Shown in pieces: positions 8,374 to 15,566 of a stretch of DNA of 18,940 nucleotides. Numbering within the stretch: position 1 is the first letter of the stretch; the number at the start of each line of letters is the position of its first letter. Under the pieces are notes generated by a model. It was not told the DNA's origin and did no database searches. It was given only the letters and a program-made list of their open reading frames with translations. The position numbers were made by a program, and so were the translations under genes. The stretch comes from RGIG1828 sp045546535 (GTDB taxonomy: Bacteria; Bacillota; Clostridia; UMGS1810): positions 1 through 18,940 of the forward strand of contig JAZQDA010000150.1 in assembly GCA_045546535.1 (NCBI GenBank), written 5' to 3'.

Positions 8374-8641
8374 GAATATCAAACTCTTCACCGCATCTGT
8401 CTTTGAACATTTCAAAAGCCGCATCAAGTTCTGTTTCGTCTTCTATGAAAACAAAAACATCTTCACCGGAACTTGTAGTCTCAAGTCTCATAATAAACAC
8501 TTCGGACTCTTCGTCCTGCTCTCCTTCGGGAGTTGCAAGTGCAGCATATTTATTATTTGAAAGTTCGAAAGAATCTACAATTTCAAGTTCAATTGGCTGT
8601 TTGTTTTCATCGTAGAAAGTAAGTATGTTATTTTGTTCCAT
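8366..8641 (-). CDS. DUF1292 family protein (YrzB-like)
   Basis: Small acidic cytoplasmic protein of 91 residues, matching the DUF1292/YrzB family of Firmicutes in size, composition and N-terminal pattern (NILTFYDENKQPIELEIVDS). The function is unknown. It contains a beta-rich first half (IELEIVDSFEL, KYAALATPE), a run of acidic residues (EGEQDEESEVFI), and a C-terminal EDETELDAAFEMFKDRC helix. The gene follows ruvX by 3 bp, and its GGAG ribosome binding site is formed by the last ruvX codons. This ruvX-yrzB pairing is conserved in Firmicutes and supports cotranscription. Its stop lies about 20 bases before the 6S RNA candidate. Confidence 0.88.
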   Translation of the reverse strand: MEQNNILTFYDENKQPIELEIVDSFELSNNKYAALATPEGEQDEESEVFIMRLETTSSGEDVFVFIEDETELDAAFEMFKDRCGEEFDILD

Positions 8642-8644
8642 TTT

Positions 8645-9076
8645 TTAGTCTCCTTTATGTCTTGCCAGATTTGTGTCGATATATGTCTGAAGTATGATTT
8701 CCGCCGCAACAGTATCAATTACAGCCTTTCTCGACTTACCTCTGGTATTGGTAGAATTGAGAAAATGCGTAGCCTCTACAGTTGTCAGACGTTCATCCTG
8801 AAATACAATTTCAACTTCAGGACATTTTTGAGAAATATCCTGAGCAAAAGATTTTGTAACTTCTGCTCTCGGTCCATAAGTCCCGTTGAGATTTTTAGGC
8901 ATTCCGATAACAACCTTTGTAACGCAGTGTTCTTTAATAATGTCTGATACAGAATCAAGAAGTTTCGGATACACCTTATTGGGTAAAGTTTTCAATCCCT
9001 GAGCAGTAATACCAAGAAGATCGGTAAGAGCAATACCAACTCTTGAATCACCGTAATCGATACCCATAATTCTCAT
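8645..9076 (-). CDS. ruvX: Holliday junction resolvase-like RuvX (YqgF/YrrK)
   Basis: Putative Holliday junction resolvase of the YqgF/RNase H-like fold; the family is also implicated in pre-16S rRNA 5'-end processing. It has 143 residues from the chosen start. Seen: MRIMGIDYGDSRVGIALTD with the catalytic Asp at the N-terminus, VVIGMPKNLNGTYGP in the middle, FQDERLTTVEA with a conserved acidic residue, and AVIDTVAAEIIL carrying the last conserved Asp. An in-frame GTG nine bases upstream would add three residues, but that GTG lies within the GAGGTG ribosome binding site. The ATG at 9076 has ideal 6-base spacing and matches the family N-terminus. The gene is read with the DUF1292 gene from a candidate promoter at 9112-9140. 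Confidence 0.94.
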   Translation of the reverse strand: MRIMGIDYGDSRVGIALTDLLGITAQGLKTLPNKVYPKLLDSVSDIIKEHCVTKVVIGMPKNLNGTYGPRAEVTKSFAQDISQKCPEVEIVFQDERLTTVEATHFLNSTNTRGKSRKAVIDTVAAEIILQTYIDTNLARHKGD

Positions 9077-9082
9077 TTGTGC

Positions 9083-9088
9083 CACCTC
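9083..9088 (-). promoter_or_regulatory. Ribosome binding site deciding the ruvX start
   Basis: GAGGTG on the minus strand, six bases before the ATG at 9076. It contains the alternative upstream GTG, which therefore cannot be the efficient start. Confidence 0.75.
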
Positions 9089-9111
9089 TAAAGTATATAA
9101 ACATTAAATAT

Positions 9112-9140
9112 ATATTAACATAATAAGCCCAATATTTCAA
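9112..9140 (-). promoter_or_regulatory. Candidate sigma-A promoter for ruvX-DUF1292
   Basis: Minus-strand TTGAAA (9135-9140), a 17-bp spacer and TAATAT (9112-9117) with a TGT just before the -10 (extended -10 form). The predicted start near 9105 gives a leader of about 30 nt. The surroundings are very AT-rich, which raises the chance of coincidental matches. Confidence 0.5.
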
Positions 9141-9159
9141 CATTTATATTAAACATTTT

Positions 9160-9534
9160 TTAAAAAATATTACCAATATTAAAAAGACTCCCTGCTTTCA
9201 GGCGTTCATTTATGTCATCAAATCTGAATGAAGTGTAATATAACTTATTTGCATCATTGGTTTTAACAGAAAATTCCATATCAACCATAGCGTCTTCATA
9301 TTCAGCAAAGGAATTATGATTTTTAAAAACAAAAATTTTTGTCTTGTTTTTGTTCCAAATGTTTTTGATTTTTTCAACTTTCTCAGCGCTTATTACGCCT
9401 GATTTTGCATTATTTCTTACGTCTCTTATCTCCGACTCCATATCGGCGCAAAATTGTTTTACTGTAATTGCATCACTTACCGAAACAAACACAAGAAAAA
9501 TAACAATAAAAATAATCACACAAAATGTACGCAT
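9160..9534 (-). CDS. DUF4363 family protein, membrane-anchored
   Basis: A 124-residue protein of the DUF4363 type, judged by size, one N-terminal hydrophobic segment (MRTFCVIIFIVIFLVFVSVS, residues 1-20), a following helical region rich in charged residues, and its place directly after a DUF421 gene. The biochemical function is unknown. The hydrophobic segment could be a signal anchor, placing the rest outside the membrane (inference). I chose ATG at 9534: it lies two bases after the DUF421 stop with AAAGAG eight bases upstream, whereas an earlier in-frame ATG would overlap DUF421 and add eight charged residues before the membrane segment. The last codons form a GC-poor hairpin with a T-run. 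Coupling to DUF421 suggests the two proteins work together, perhaps in spores. Confidence 0.72.
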   Translation of the reverse strand: MRTFCVIIFIVIFLVFVSVSDAITVKQFCADMESEIRDVRNNAKSGVISAEKVEKIKNIWNKNKTKIFVFKNHNSFAEYEDAMVDMEFSVKTNDANKLYYTSFRFDDINERLKAGSLFNIGNIF

Positions 9535-9536
9535 AA

Positions 9537-10163
9537 TCAAATCTCTTTCATAACACAATATACTTCATTTTTTGAATTTACGGAAAGAATAAAAATGTCT
9601 TCAACATCTTTATTTCCTATAAAATTTTCCAGGTCTTTACTGTCAAACGGCGAAAATTCAAGGACATTTTTTTGAACTTTTCCATCACTTACCAAAACAT
9701 ATCCTGTTTCATTCTCGTTATCACAGGTGACAACGGAAATTTTTCCGTTTGTTTCAAGGAGCGCATGTTTTACTGATGATATATCAAAAACATTGAGCAT
9801 TCTTAATTCTTCAGTTAAATCAGATATACTGTATCTTGCTTTCTTCATTTCTTTTTGGTTAATATTCCCGTCGTAAACAATATAGGTTGGTCTTCCTGTA
9901 ACCAAAAGCCGAACATTTGGCACTTTCATACATAGATACGAAAGAAATGTTTCGGCAAAAACCAGAGTAAAAATCGGCACTATCCCATATAAAAGCGGTA
10001 TACCTGTTTCACTCATTGGCACAGTGGCAAGGTCAGATATCATAATTGCTACCACAAGTTCTGACGGCTGAAGTTCTCCCACCTGTCTTTTTCCCATAAT
10101 CCTTAATGAAAAAACCACAAGCGAATATAGGATTAGTGTTCTCGTAAGTGAGATTAACAACAT
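9537..10163 (-). CDS. DUF421 family membrane protein (YetF/YdfS-like)
   Basis: A 208-residue membrane protein of the DUF421 family. Seen: two to three N-terminal membrane segments (about residues 1-20 and 55-77, with a weaker one at 35-50), the family hallmark RIMGKRQVGELQPSELV (22-38), and a soluble C-terminal domain of about 130 residues with the RPTYIVYDGNINQKEM motif and a second half that starts near DISSVKHALLE. In Bacillus, relatives YetF and YdfS are spore membrane proteins linked to resistance properties, but the molecular function is unknown. The start is ATG at 10163. A GTG six bases upstream overlaps the GAGGTGG ribosome binding site and is less likely. It is coupled to the DUF4363 gene, and both are divergent from the plus-strand block. 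Confidence 0.88.
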   Translation of the reverse strand: MLLISLTRTLILYSLVVFSLRIMGKRQVGELQPSELVVAIMISDLATVPMSETGIPLLYGIVPIFTLVFAETFLSYLCMKVPNVRLLVTGRPTYIVYDGNINQKEMKKARYSISDLTEELRMLNVFDISSVKHALLETNGKISVVTCDNENETGYVLVSDGKVQKNVLEFSPFDSKDLENFIGNKDVEDIFILSVNSKNEVYCVMKEI

Positions 10164-10165
10164 TA

Positions 10166-10172
10166 CCACCTC
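10166..10172 (-). promoter_or_regulatory. Ribosome binding site deciding the DUF421 start
   Basis: GAGGTGG on the minus strand; its GAGG core ends five bases before ATG at 10163. The longer reading from GTG (10167-10169) would place the start codon inside this site. Confidence 0.65.
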
Positions 10173-10204
10173 TTTGATTTTTTTAACTTTATTTATATTA
10201 TGAC

Positions 10205-10233
10205 TTTACATATTTAAAATTATGTGTTAAAAT
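10205..10233 (+). promoter_or_regulatory. Extended -10 sigma-A promoter for the plus-strand block
   Basis: TTTACA (10205-10210), a 17-bp spacer and TAAAAT (10228-10233), with TGT directly before the -10 element. Transcription would start near 10240, giving a leader of about 26 nt before the ATG at 10266. It sits in the only divergent gap of the window and is likely to drive the small gene and, by read-through, pncB-rnf. Confidence 0.7.
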
Positions 10234-10245
10234 AACTATGATCAA
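10217..10245 (-). promoter_or_regulatory. Weak candidate promoter for DUF421-DUF4363
   Basis: Minus-strand TTGATC (10240-10245), a 17-bp spacer and TAATTT (10217-10222). It overlaps the plus-strand promoter almost completely, so if real the two would compete. The -10 matches consensus at only four positions, and the whole gap is AT-rich. Confidence 0.3.
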
Positions 10246-10265
10246 ATTTACGAGGTGATTTTTAA

Positions 10266-10541
10266 ATGGCAAAAAAGAAAGAACAAACCGCCCTTATATA
10301 CAACGGCAGGCCTCTTGTAAAACGCGGTGAAGAAATCATTTACGGTGATATAAATGATAAATACTATATTCACATAAGAATACTTGACACCGAAAAAGAA
10401 AAAGACCTTGAACTTGCAACTGAAGTTGTTGTATCACTTATGGAAGGCGTAAAAGTTGTAAAGAAAGCGGAGAGAGAAGGAGTATACAGAGCACTTGATA
10501 TCGGTGCTTTCTGGCTTGAAGAAGCGCTTGGAAATAATTAA
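10266..10541 (+). CDS. Conserved clostridial small protein of unknown function
   Basis: A 91-residue soluble protein with no signal or membrane segment. I recall similar short proteins in many Clostridia, with the same layout: MAKKKEQ start, GRPLVKRGEEIIYGDINDKY, a beta-rich IHIRILDT segment, and a C-terminal DIGAFWLEEAL. No function is known to me, and no catalytic motif is visible. The alternation of short hydrophobic stretches with charged residues suggests a small alpha/beta fold (inference). The ATG has GAGGTGA eight bases upstream, and a strong promoter lies just before it. A hairpin 15 bases after the stop separates it from pncB, so it is probably expressed at a higher level than the genes behind it. 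Confidence 0.82.
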   Translation: MAKKKEQTALIYNGRPLVKRGEEIIYGDINDKYYIHIRILDTEKEKDLELATEVVVSLMEGVKVVKKAEREGVYRALDIGAFWLEEALGNN

Positions 10542-10556
10542 GATTGTTAAATTTTT

Positions 10557-10585
10557 AGCGAGGTTTTACACCTCGCTTATTTAAT
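10557..10585 (+). terminator. Hairpin between the small gene and pncB
   Basis: AGCGAGGT and ACCTCGCT form a perfect 8-bp stem with a 5-nt loop (10557-10577), followed by TATTTAATT. The T-run is broken, and only 36 bases remain before pncB with no convincing promoter, so it may act as a partial terminator or RNA-stabilising hairpin that lowers pncB-rnf expression. Confidence 0.55.
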
Positions 10586-10613
10586 TAAAAATATTGCACA
10601 CGGAGTAAAGACT

Positions 10614-12053
10614 ATGGATAACAATATAAACTTAACTATGCTGACAGATTTTTATGAACTCACAATGTCAAACGGTTATTTTGAACACGGTATGAAAGAT
10701 CAGATTGCATGTTTTGATATGTTTTTCAGAAAAGTTCCGGACAATGGCGGTTTTGCTATTATGATGGGGCTTGAACAACTTATTGAATACATCAAAAACT
10801 TAAAATTCAAGAAGAAAGATATTGAATATCTCAGAAACAAAAATATATTCAGTGAAAAGTTTCTTGAATATCTTGAGAATTTCGAGTTCACTTCAGACGT
10901 TTGGGCAATTGAAGAAGGTACCCCTATTTTCCCTCACGAACCGATAATAAAAGTTATAGGACCTGCAATCGAAGTACAGTTTATTGAAACAATGGTTCTT
11001 CTTACTATTAATCATCAAAGTCTTATCGGAACAAAAACAAACCGAATTGTCCGCGCTGCTGAGGGAAGAGCAGTTATGGAATTCGGTTCAAGACGTGCAC
11101 AAGGACCTCACGGTGCAATAAACGGTGCAAGAGCAGCATATATAGCAGGATGTGTGGGGACCGCATGTACTATTTCAGACATAATGTATAAAACTCCCGC
11201 ACTTGGCACTATGGCACACAGTTGGATTCAAATGTTTCCTACAGAATATGAAGCATTTTTGGCATATGCAAAAACTTACCCCGAAAATTGTACACTTTTA
11301 ATTGACACTTATAATGTATTGAATTCAGGTCTTCCAAACGCAATTAAAGTCTTCAAAGAATATCTAATGCCAAACGGATATTTCAAGGGCGGAGTAAGAA
11401 TAGACAGCGGTGATATAACATATCTGACAAAAAAGGTAAGAAAAATTCTTGATGCAGAAGGTCTTGAACACATAAAAATAGTTGTAAGCAATTCACTTGA
11501 TGAATATATTATCCGTGACCTATTAACACAAGGTGCTCAAATTGACTCATTCGGCGTAGGCGAAAGACTTATCACATCAAAATCTGAGCCTGTATTCGGC
11601 GGTGTATATAAACTGGCTTCCGTATTTGAAAACGGAAAAGAAATACCGAAAATAAAACTTTCTGAGAACGTAGAAAAAATCACCACACCATGTAGCAAAA
11701 AAGTCGTGAGATTTTACTCTAATGAAAGCGGAAAAGCAATAGCAGATGTATTGATGCTCGAAAATGAAGAAATACCAAACGGCGAAGATTATGAAATCTT
11801 TGACCCTAACCACACATGGAAAAGAAAAATTATAAAAGATTACTTTGCAAAAGATTTGCTTGTCAAAATTTTTGATAAAGGCAAATGTATTTACACTTCA
11901 CCTGATATTGAGAAAATCAGGACATATTGCAAAGAGCAGGTTGATACATTATGGGACGAAGTAAAAAGATTTGAAAATCCACATGATTATTATGTAGATC
12001 TTTCTCCAAGACTCTGGAAAATTAAAAATGATCTTTTAAATGAGCATAAATAA
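10614..12053 (+). CDS. pncB: Nicotinate phosphoribosyltransferase
   Basis: Cytosolic enzyme that joins nicotinate and PRPP, with ATP hydrolysis, to make nicotinate mononucleotide in the Preiss-Handler NAD salvage route. It has 479 residues, the normal length of the Firmicute form. Seen: the N-terminal NLTMLTDFYELTMSNGYF motif (5-23), the PRPP-site FGSRRAQGPHGA (157-168), GTMAHSWIQMF with His202, the likely phosphorylated histidine, an IDTYNVL strand, and GGVRIDSGDI, followed by the C-terminal domain. The ATG has a GGAG site eight bases upstream. rnfC follows after 20 bp with no terminator, so a gene for NAD supply is probably cotranscribed with the NAD-reducing Rnf complex. Confidence 0.96.
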   Translation: MDNNINLTMLTDFYELTMSNGYFEHGMKDQIACFDMFFRKVPDNGGFAIMMGLEQLIEYIKNLKFKKKDIEYLRNKNIFSEKFLEYLENFEFTSDVWAIEEGTPIFPHEPIIKVIGPAIEVQFIETMVLLTINHQSLIGTKTNRIVRAAEGRAVMEFGSRRAQGPHGAINGARAAYIAGCVGTACTISDIMYKTPALGTMAHSWIQMFPTEYEAFLAYAKTYPENCTLLIDTYNVLNSGLPNAIKVFKEYLMPNGYFKGGVRIDSGDITYLTKKVRKILDAEGLEHIKIVVSNSLDEYIIRDLLTQGAQIDSFGVGERLITSKSEPVFGGVYKLASVFENGKEIPKIKLSENVEKITTPCSKKVVRFYSNESGKAIADVLMLENEEIPNGEDYEIFDPNHTWKRKIIKDYFAKDLLVKIFDKGKCIYTSPDIEKIRTYCKEQVDTLWDEVKRFENPHDYYVDLSPRLWKIKNDLLNEHK

Positions 12054-12073
12054 ATGAAACGGAGGTTATTTCG

Positions 12074-13393
12074 ATGAAATTACTCAGTTTTAAGGGCGGA
12101 ACACACCCTAACGACAATAAAAAATTAACAGAAAACATTCCAATCAAAGAAATGAAGACATCTAAATACATGGTTTATCCTATGTCACAACATATAGGTG
12201 TCCCTTGTACTCCTTGTGTTTCTGTCGGTGACAGGGTTTTAATCGGTCAGATTATAGGCGACAGCGATGCATTTGTTTCAGCAAAAATACATTCAACCGT
12301 TTCGGGAAAAGTAAGTGCTATTGAAAAAAGACTTCATCCAAACGGAACAAAAGTGATGAGTGTTGTTGTTGAAAACGATTTTCTTGATGAAACTGTAGAT
12401 TCAATTAAGGATTATGATGACATTTCCGTTCTCAGCGTCGAAGAAAAAATCAAACTCATAAAAGAGGCTGGTATTGTTGGTCTTGGCGGAGCAACATTTC
12501 CTACTCACATTAAACTGAGTCCCCCACCAGACAAAAAAATCGACTGTTTTATTGTAAACGGTGCAGAATGCGAACCATACCTTACTTCTGACTATAGAGT
12601 TATGCTTGAAAATCCCGAAACTGTAGTTAAAGGTATTCTTTTGATAATGGAAATACTTGGTGTATCAAAAGCGTATATAGGCATTGAAAACAACAAACCT
12701 CAGGCAATAAAAATTATGAAGGAACACACAAAAGACTTTAAAAGCATTAAAGTGTGTCCTCTCAAAACTAAATATCCTCAAGGCAGTGAAAAACATCTAA
12801 TAAAAGCGATAACAGGCAAAGAAGTTCCAAGCGGAAAACTTCCCGCTGATGTAGGTGCTGTTGTAGACAATATCGATACCTGTACAGCAGTGTACCACGC
12901 AATAAAAAACAGACAGCCTATCTTATCAAGAATTGTTACTGTATCGGGTCTTGCAGTTGAGAATCCGTCAAACTTCAAAGTGAGAATCGGAACATCATTC
13001 AAAGATATATTTGACGAGGCTGGACTCAACTCTGAAAAAACAGTTAAAATTCTTATGGGCGGTCCTATGATGGGTATTGCTCAAAGTTCTCTTGATGTTC
13101 CTGTAATAAAAGGTACTTCGGCACTTCTTGCCTTAACCGCTCAGGAGGCAGATTTCACAAGTGAAGTTAATTGTACAAGATGCGGAAAATGCGTTGAAAA
13201 ATGCCCTATGGGTCTTATGCCTCTTGAACTCAACAATTACGCTAAAATTGGTGACCTTGAAAAATGCATCAAATATGACATAATGGACTGTGTTGAATGC
13301 GGTGTGTGTTCATTCACATGTCCTTCATCTAACCGAATTACACAAAGAATAAAACTTGCCAAAAAGCAAATTGCGGCAAATCGTAAGAAATGA
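12074..13393 (+). CDS. rnfC: Rnf complex subunit C (ferredoxin:NAD+ oxidoreductase)
   Basis: Peripheral cytoplasmic subunit of the Rnf complex that carries the NADH/FMN site and two [4Fe-4S] clusters. It has 439 residues, the usual size for Gram-positive RnfC without the long C-terminal repeats of proteobacteria. Seen: an N-terminal barrel-sandwich region with HIGVPCTPCVSVGDRVLIGQ (40-59), the hallmark GIVGLGGATFPTHIKL (133-148) of the nucleotide site, VNGAECEPYLTSDYR (161-175), an SLBB-like region (about 285-320), and two cluster motifs at Cys367/370/373/377 and Cys406/409/412/416. It has a CGGAGG site eight bases before the ATG. It is the first of six rnf genes in the clostridial order C-D-G-E-A-B. 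Confidence 0.96.
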   Translation: MKLLSFKGGTHPNDNKKLTENIPIKEMKTSKYMVYPMSQHIGVPCTPCVSVGDRVLIGQIIGDSDAFVSAKIHSTVSGKVSAIEKRLHPNGTKVMSVVVENDFLDETVDSIKDYDDISVLSVEEKIKLIKEAGIVGLGGATFPTHIKLSPPPDKKIDCFIVNGAECEPYLTSDYRVMLENPETVVKGILLIMEILGVSKAYIGIENNKPQAIKIMKEHTKDFKSIKVCPLKTKYPQGSEKHLIKAITGKEVPSGKLPADVGAVVDNIDTCTAVYHAIKNRQPILSRIVTVSGLAVENPSNFKVRIGTSFKDIFDEAGLNSEKTVKILMGGPMMGIAQSSLDVPVIKGTSALLALTAQEADFTSEVNCTRCGKCVEKCPMGLMPLELNNYAKIGDLEKCIKYDIMDCVECGVCSFTCPSSNRITQRIKLAKKQIAANRKK

Positions 13394-13400
13394 GGTACTA

Positions 13401-14360
13401 ATGATGAATAATTTAACACTATCGCACACTCCTCATATACACGGAACAAACCGCATCTCCAAAATAATGCGTGATGTGATCATTGCACTTCTTCCTGCAG
13501 TAATAGCCGGTGTGTACTTTTTTGGTTTGAATGCAATTGTAACCGTTGTATCATCTGCAGCATTCTGCGTTATTTTTGAATATCTGTGGAACAAATTAAC
13601 AAAAAAAGAAAACACAATTACAGATTTAAGTGCCATAGTTACAGGTATTATACTTGCACTGAGTCTTCCTCCGTCAACACCGCTATGGATGTTTATGATC
13701 GGTGATGCTTTTGCAATAATTGTTGTAAAATGTTTTTATGGTGGACTTGGGCAGAACTTTGTCAACCCTGCACTTGCAGCGAGAGCATTTTTACTTGCAT
13801 GTTGGCCTGTCGCTCTCACAACATTTTCGCAGCCCAATGACCCATTAAAACTTTTTGGAAAAAACATTAACGCCATTTCAGGTGCAACCCCGCTGACTGT
13901 TATCAAAGTTAGCGGTGCTGAGCCCGACATTTTCAACCTCTTTTTCGGATATGTTTCGGGAAGTATCGGTGAAGTATCAGCACTCTTTTTGATTATCGGC
14001 GGTATATATCTTATAGCAAGAAAAGTTATAAGTTTTGTTATCCCTGCCACATATATAATCAGCGTTGGTTTGTTTGGTGTTTTATTTACTCAATATGGAT
14101 TTTTATTTCACATTTTTTCAGGTGCAGTAGTTATGGCAGGATTCTTTATGGCTACCGACTATACAACAAGTCCTGTTACAAAAACCGGACAATTTATATA
14201 TGCCCTTATAGCAGGTCTTATTACTGCGGTGATAAGAAAATTTGGCGGTTATCCAGAAGGCGTAACATATGCAATACTTATAATGAATATCGTTACTCCG
14301 CTTATCGATAAACATATTAAGCCTAAAAAATTTGGTAAGGCGGTGAAATCAAATGGGTAA
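13401..14360 (+). CDS. rnfD: Rnf complex subunit D (membrane flavoprotein)
   Basis: Integral membrane subunit of the RnfD/NqrB family with about eight to ten predicted membrane segments and a covalently bound FMN. It has 319 residues from the chosen start. Seen: LSHTPHIHG near the N-terminus, where family members usually carry SPH, the FVNPALAARAFL motif (about 114-125), and NAISGATPLT, whose Thr is the FMN attachment site used by the ApbE flavin transferase. A longer reading from ATG 13356 overlaps rnfC by 38 bases and has no ribosome binding site. The GAGG at 13392-13395, overlapping the rnfC stop, serves ATG 13401 (or the ATG directly after it). The 3' end overlaps rnfG by 8 bp. Confidence 0.94.
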   Translation: MMNNLTLSHTPHIHGTNRISKIMRDVIIALLPAVIAGVYFFGLNAIVTVVSSAAFCVIFEYLWNKLTKKENTITDLSAIVTGIILALSLPPSTPLWMFMIGDAFAIIVVKCFYGGLGQNFVNPALAARAFLLACWPVALTTFSQPNDPLKLFGKNINAISGATPLTVIKVSGAEPDIFNLFFGYVSGSIGEVSALFLIIGGIYLIARKVISFVIPATYIISVGLFGVLFTQYGFLFHIFSGAVVMAGFFMATDYTTSPVTKTGQFIYALIAGLITAVIRKFGGYPEGVTYAILIMNIVTPLIDKHIKPKKFGKAVKSNG

Positions 14361-14952
14361 AGAAAACCGAATTTATATTATAAAACTTGCCTTGATACTT
14401 TTTACTATTACTTTTATTGCAACTCTTCTTCTCACCCTTTGTAACTACCTGACCAAAGACAAAATTGCCGAGATAAATCTTGAAAACGCTGAAAAAGCAA
14501 AACAGGAAGTTATAGCAGATGCAAGTTTTACTGAGATTAATTTAGATGATGAATTTATCAAAAGATTAAACTCTCAATATGGCTTCAAAAGTGCTTTTAC
14601 AGCAGAAAAAGACGGAAAGCACATAGGCTACTGTATAAATCTTGCACCGCAGGGCTTTGGTGGTCCTATTGATATGATTGTCGGTCTTGACCTTGATATG
14701 AATTTTACAGGAATTAAAATAATTTCAATGACAGAAACTCCAGGTCTCGGTGCTAAAGCACAAGAAAAGGCTTTTTACGGACAGTTTGCTGACGGAAAAA
14801 CAGGTCAACTCAGTGTTGTTAAAAACTTACCCTCTCCATCAGAGTCAGAAATACAGGCAATAACAGGCGCAACAATCAGTTCACAAGCCGTTACTGATGG
14901 TGCTAACAATGCAGTAAAAATTGTCAAACTCATTCAGAAGGAGGCTGAATAA
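14353..14952 (+). CDS. rnfG: Rnf complex subunit G (FMN-binding, membrane-anchored)
   Basis: Single-span subunit with an extracytoplasmic FMN-binding domain, 199 residues. Seen: a short positively charged N-terminus, one membrane segment (about residues 10-32), a charged linker, then the FMN-binding domain with GFGGPIDMIVGLD (101-113), TETPGLGAK (127-135) and the attachment motif TGATISS with Thr174. It uses TGAT rather than SGAT, which fits the [ST]GAT pattern. It overlaps rnfD by 8 bp, and its last codons contain the GGAGG site of rnfE. It relays electrons within the complex during the ferredoxin-to-NAD+ reaction that drives ion export. Confidence 0.95.
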   Translation: MGKENRIYIIKLALILFTITFIATLLLTLCNYLTKDKIAEINLENAEKAKQEVIADASFTEINLDDEFIKRLNSQYGFKSAFTAEKDGKHIGYCINLAPQGFGGPIDMIVGLDLDMNFTGIKIISMTETPGLGAKAQEKAFYGQFADGKTGQLSVVKNLPSPSESEIQAITGATISSQAVTDGANNAVKIVKLIQKEAE

Positions 14953-14954
14953 AA

Positions 14955-15566
14955 ATGAAAGAAAATTCAAATTCAAAGATTCTTCTGACTGGTATTATTA
15001 CAGAAAATCCAACATTTATTCAGCTTCTCGGTATGTGCCCTACCCTTGCAGTTACTACATCTCTCGTTAACGCAATCGGTATGGGACTGTCAGCAACATT
15101 TGTGCTTGTATTTTCAAATCTTGTTATTTCTTTAATCAGAAAATTTATTCCAAGTCAAATAAGAATAGCATCGTATATTGTTGTTATCGCAGCATTTGTA
15201 AGTGTTATTGAAATGCTTTTAAAAGCATTTCTTCCAGCCATTTCAGACGCACTTGGTTTGTTTATACCTCTTATTACGGTAAACTGCATTATACTTGCGA
15301 GAGCCGAAAGTTTTGCTTCTAAAAACAAACCTGTTCCCTCAATGTTTGACGGTCTTGGTATGGGGCTTGGTTTTACACTTGGCTTAAGCATTTTAGGTAC
15401 AGTAAGAGAAATCCTCGGTGCAGGTACAATTCTTGGATATTCACTTTTCGGAAGTCAGTTCCAACCTGCGCTTATATTTATTCTCCCGCCCGGAGCCTTC
15501 CTTGCACTCGGTATTATACTTGCTGTTTATAATATTATTAAAGACAGAAAGGGGGCTGCTAAATAA
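14955..15566 (+). CDS. rnfE: Rnf complex subunit E (membrane)
   Basis: Integral membrane subunit of the RnfE/NqrD family, 203 residues with about six membrane segments, normal size. Seen: the N-terminal GIITENPTFIQLLGMCPTLA (13-32) with the conserved cysteine that, together with one in RnfA, holds an Fe-S centre inside the membrane, then MGLSATFVLVFSNLVISL, the PLITVNCIILARAE motif (about 105-118), and SILGTVREILGAGTILG (about 145-161). The start is two bases after the rnfG stop, and the final stop overlaps the rnfA start (TAATG). It pairs with RnfA, an inverted-topology homologue, to form the electron- and ion-conducting core. Confidence 0.95.
   Translation: MKENSNSKILLTGIITENPTFIQLLGMCPTLAVTTSLVNAIGMGLSATFVLVFSNLVISLIRKFIPSQIRIASYIVVIAAFVSVIEMLLKAFLPAISDALGLFIPLITVNCIILARAESFASKNKPVPSMFDGLGMGLGFTLGLSILGTVREILGAGTILGYSLFGSQFQPALIFILPPGAFLALGIILAVYNIIKDRKGAAK

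Noticed and set aside
9166..9180. Hairpin AATATT-ACC-AATATT as terminator of the DUF4363 gene
   Set aside because: The stem is six A-T pairs only and lies inside the coding end; too weak to call despite the T-run after it.
13356..13400. Longer N-terminus for rnfD from ATG 13356
   Set aside because: It overlaps the rnfC coding end, has no ribosome binding site and adds residues not typical of RnfD; ATG 13401 has GAGG at good spacing.
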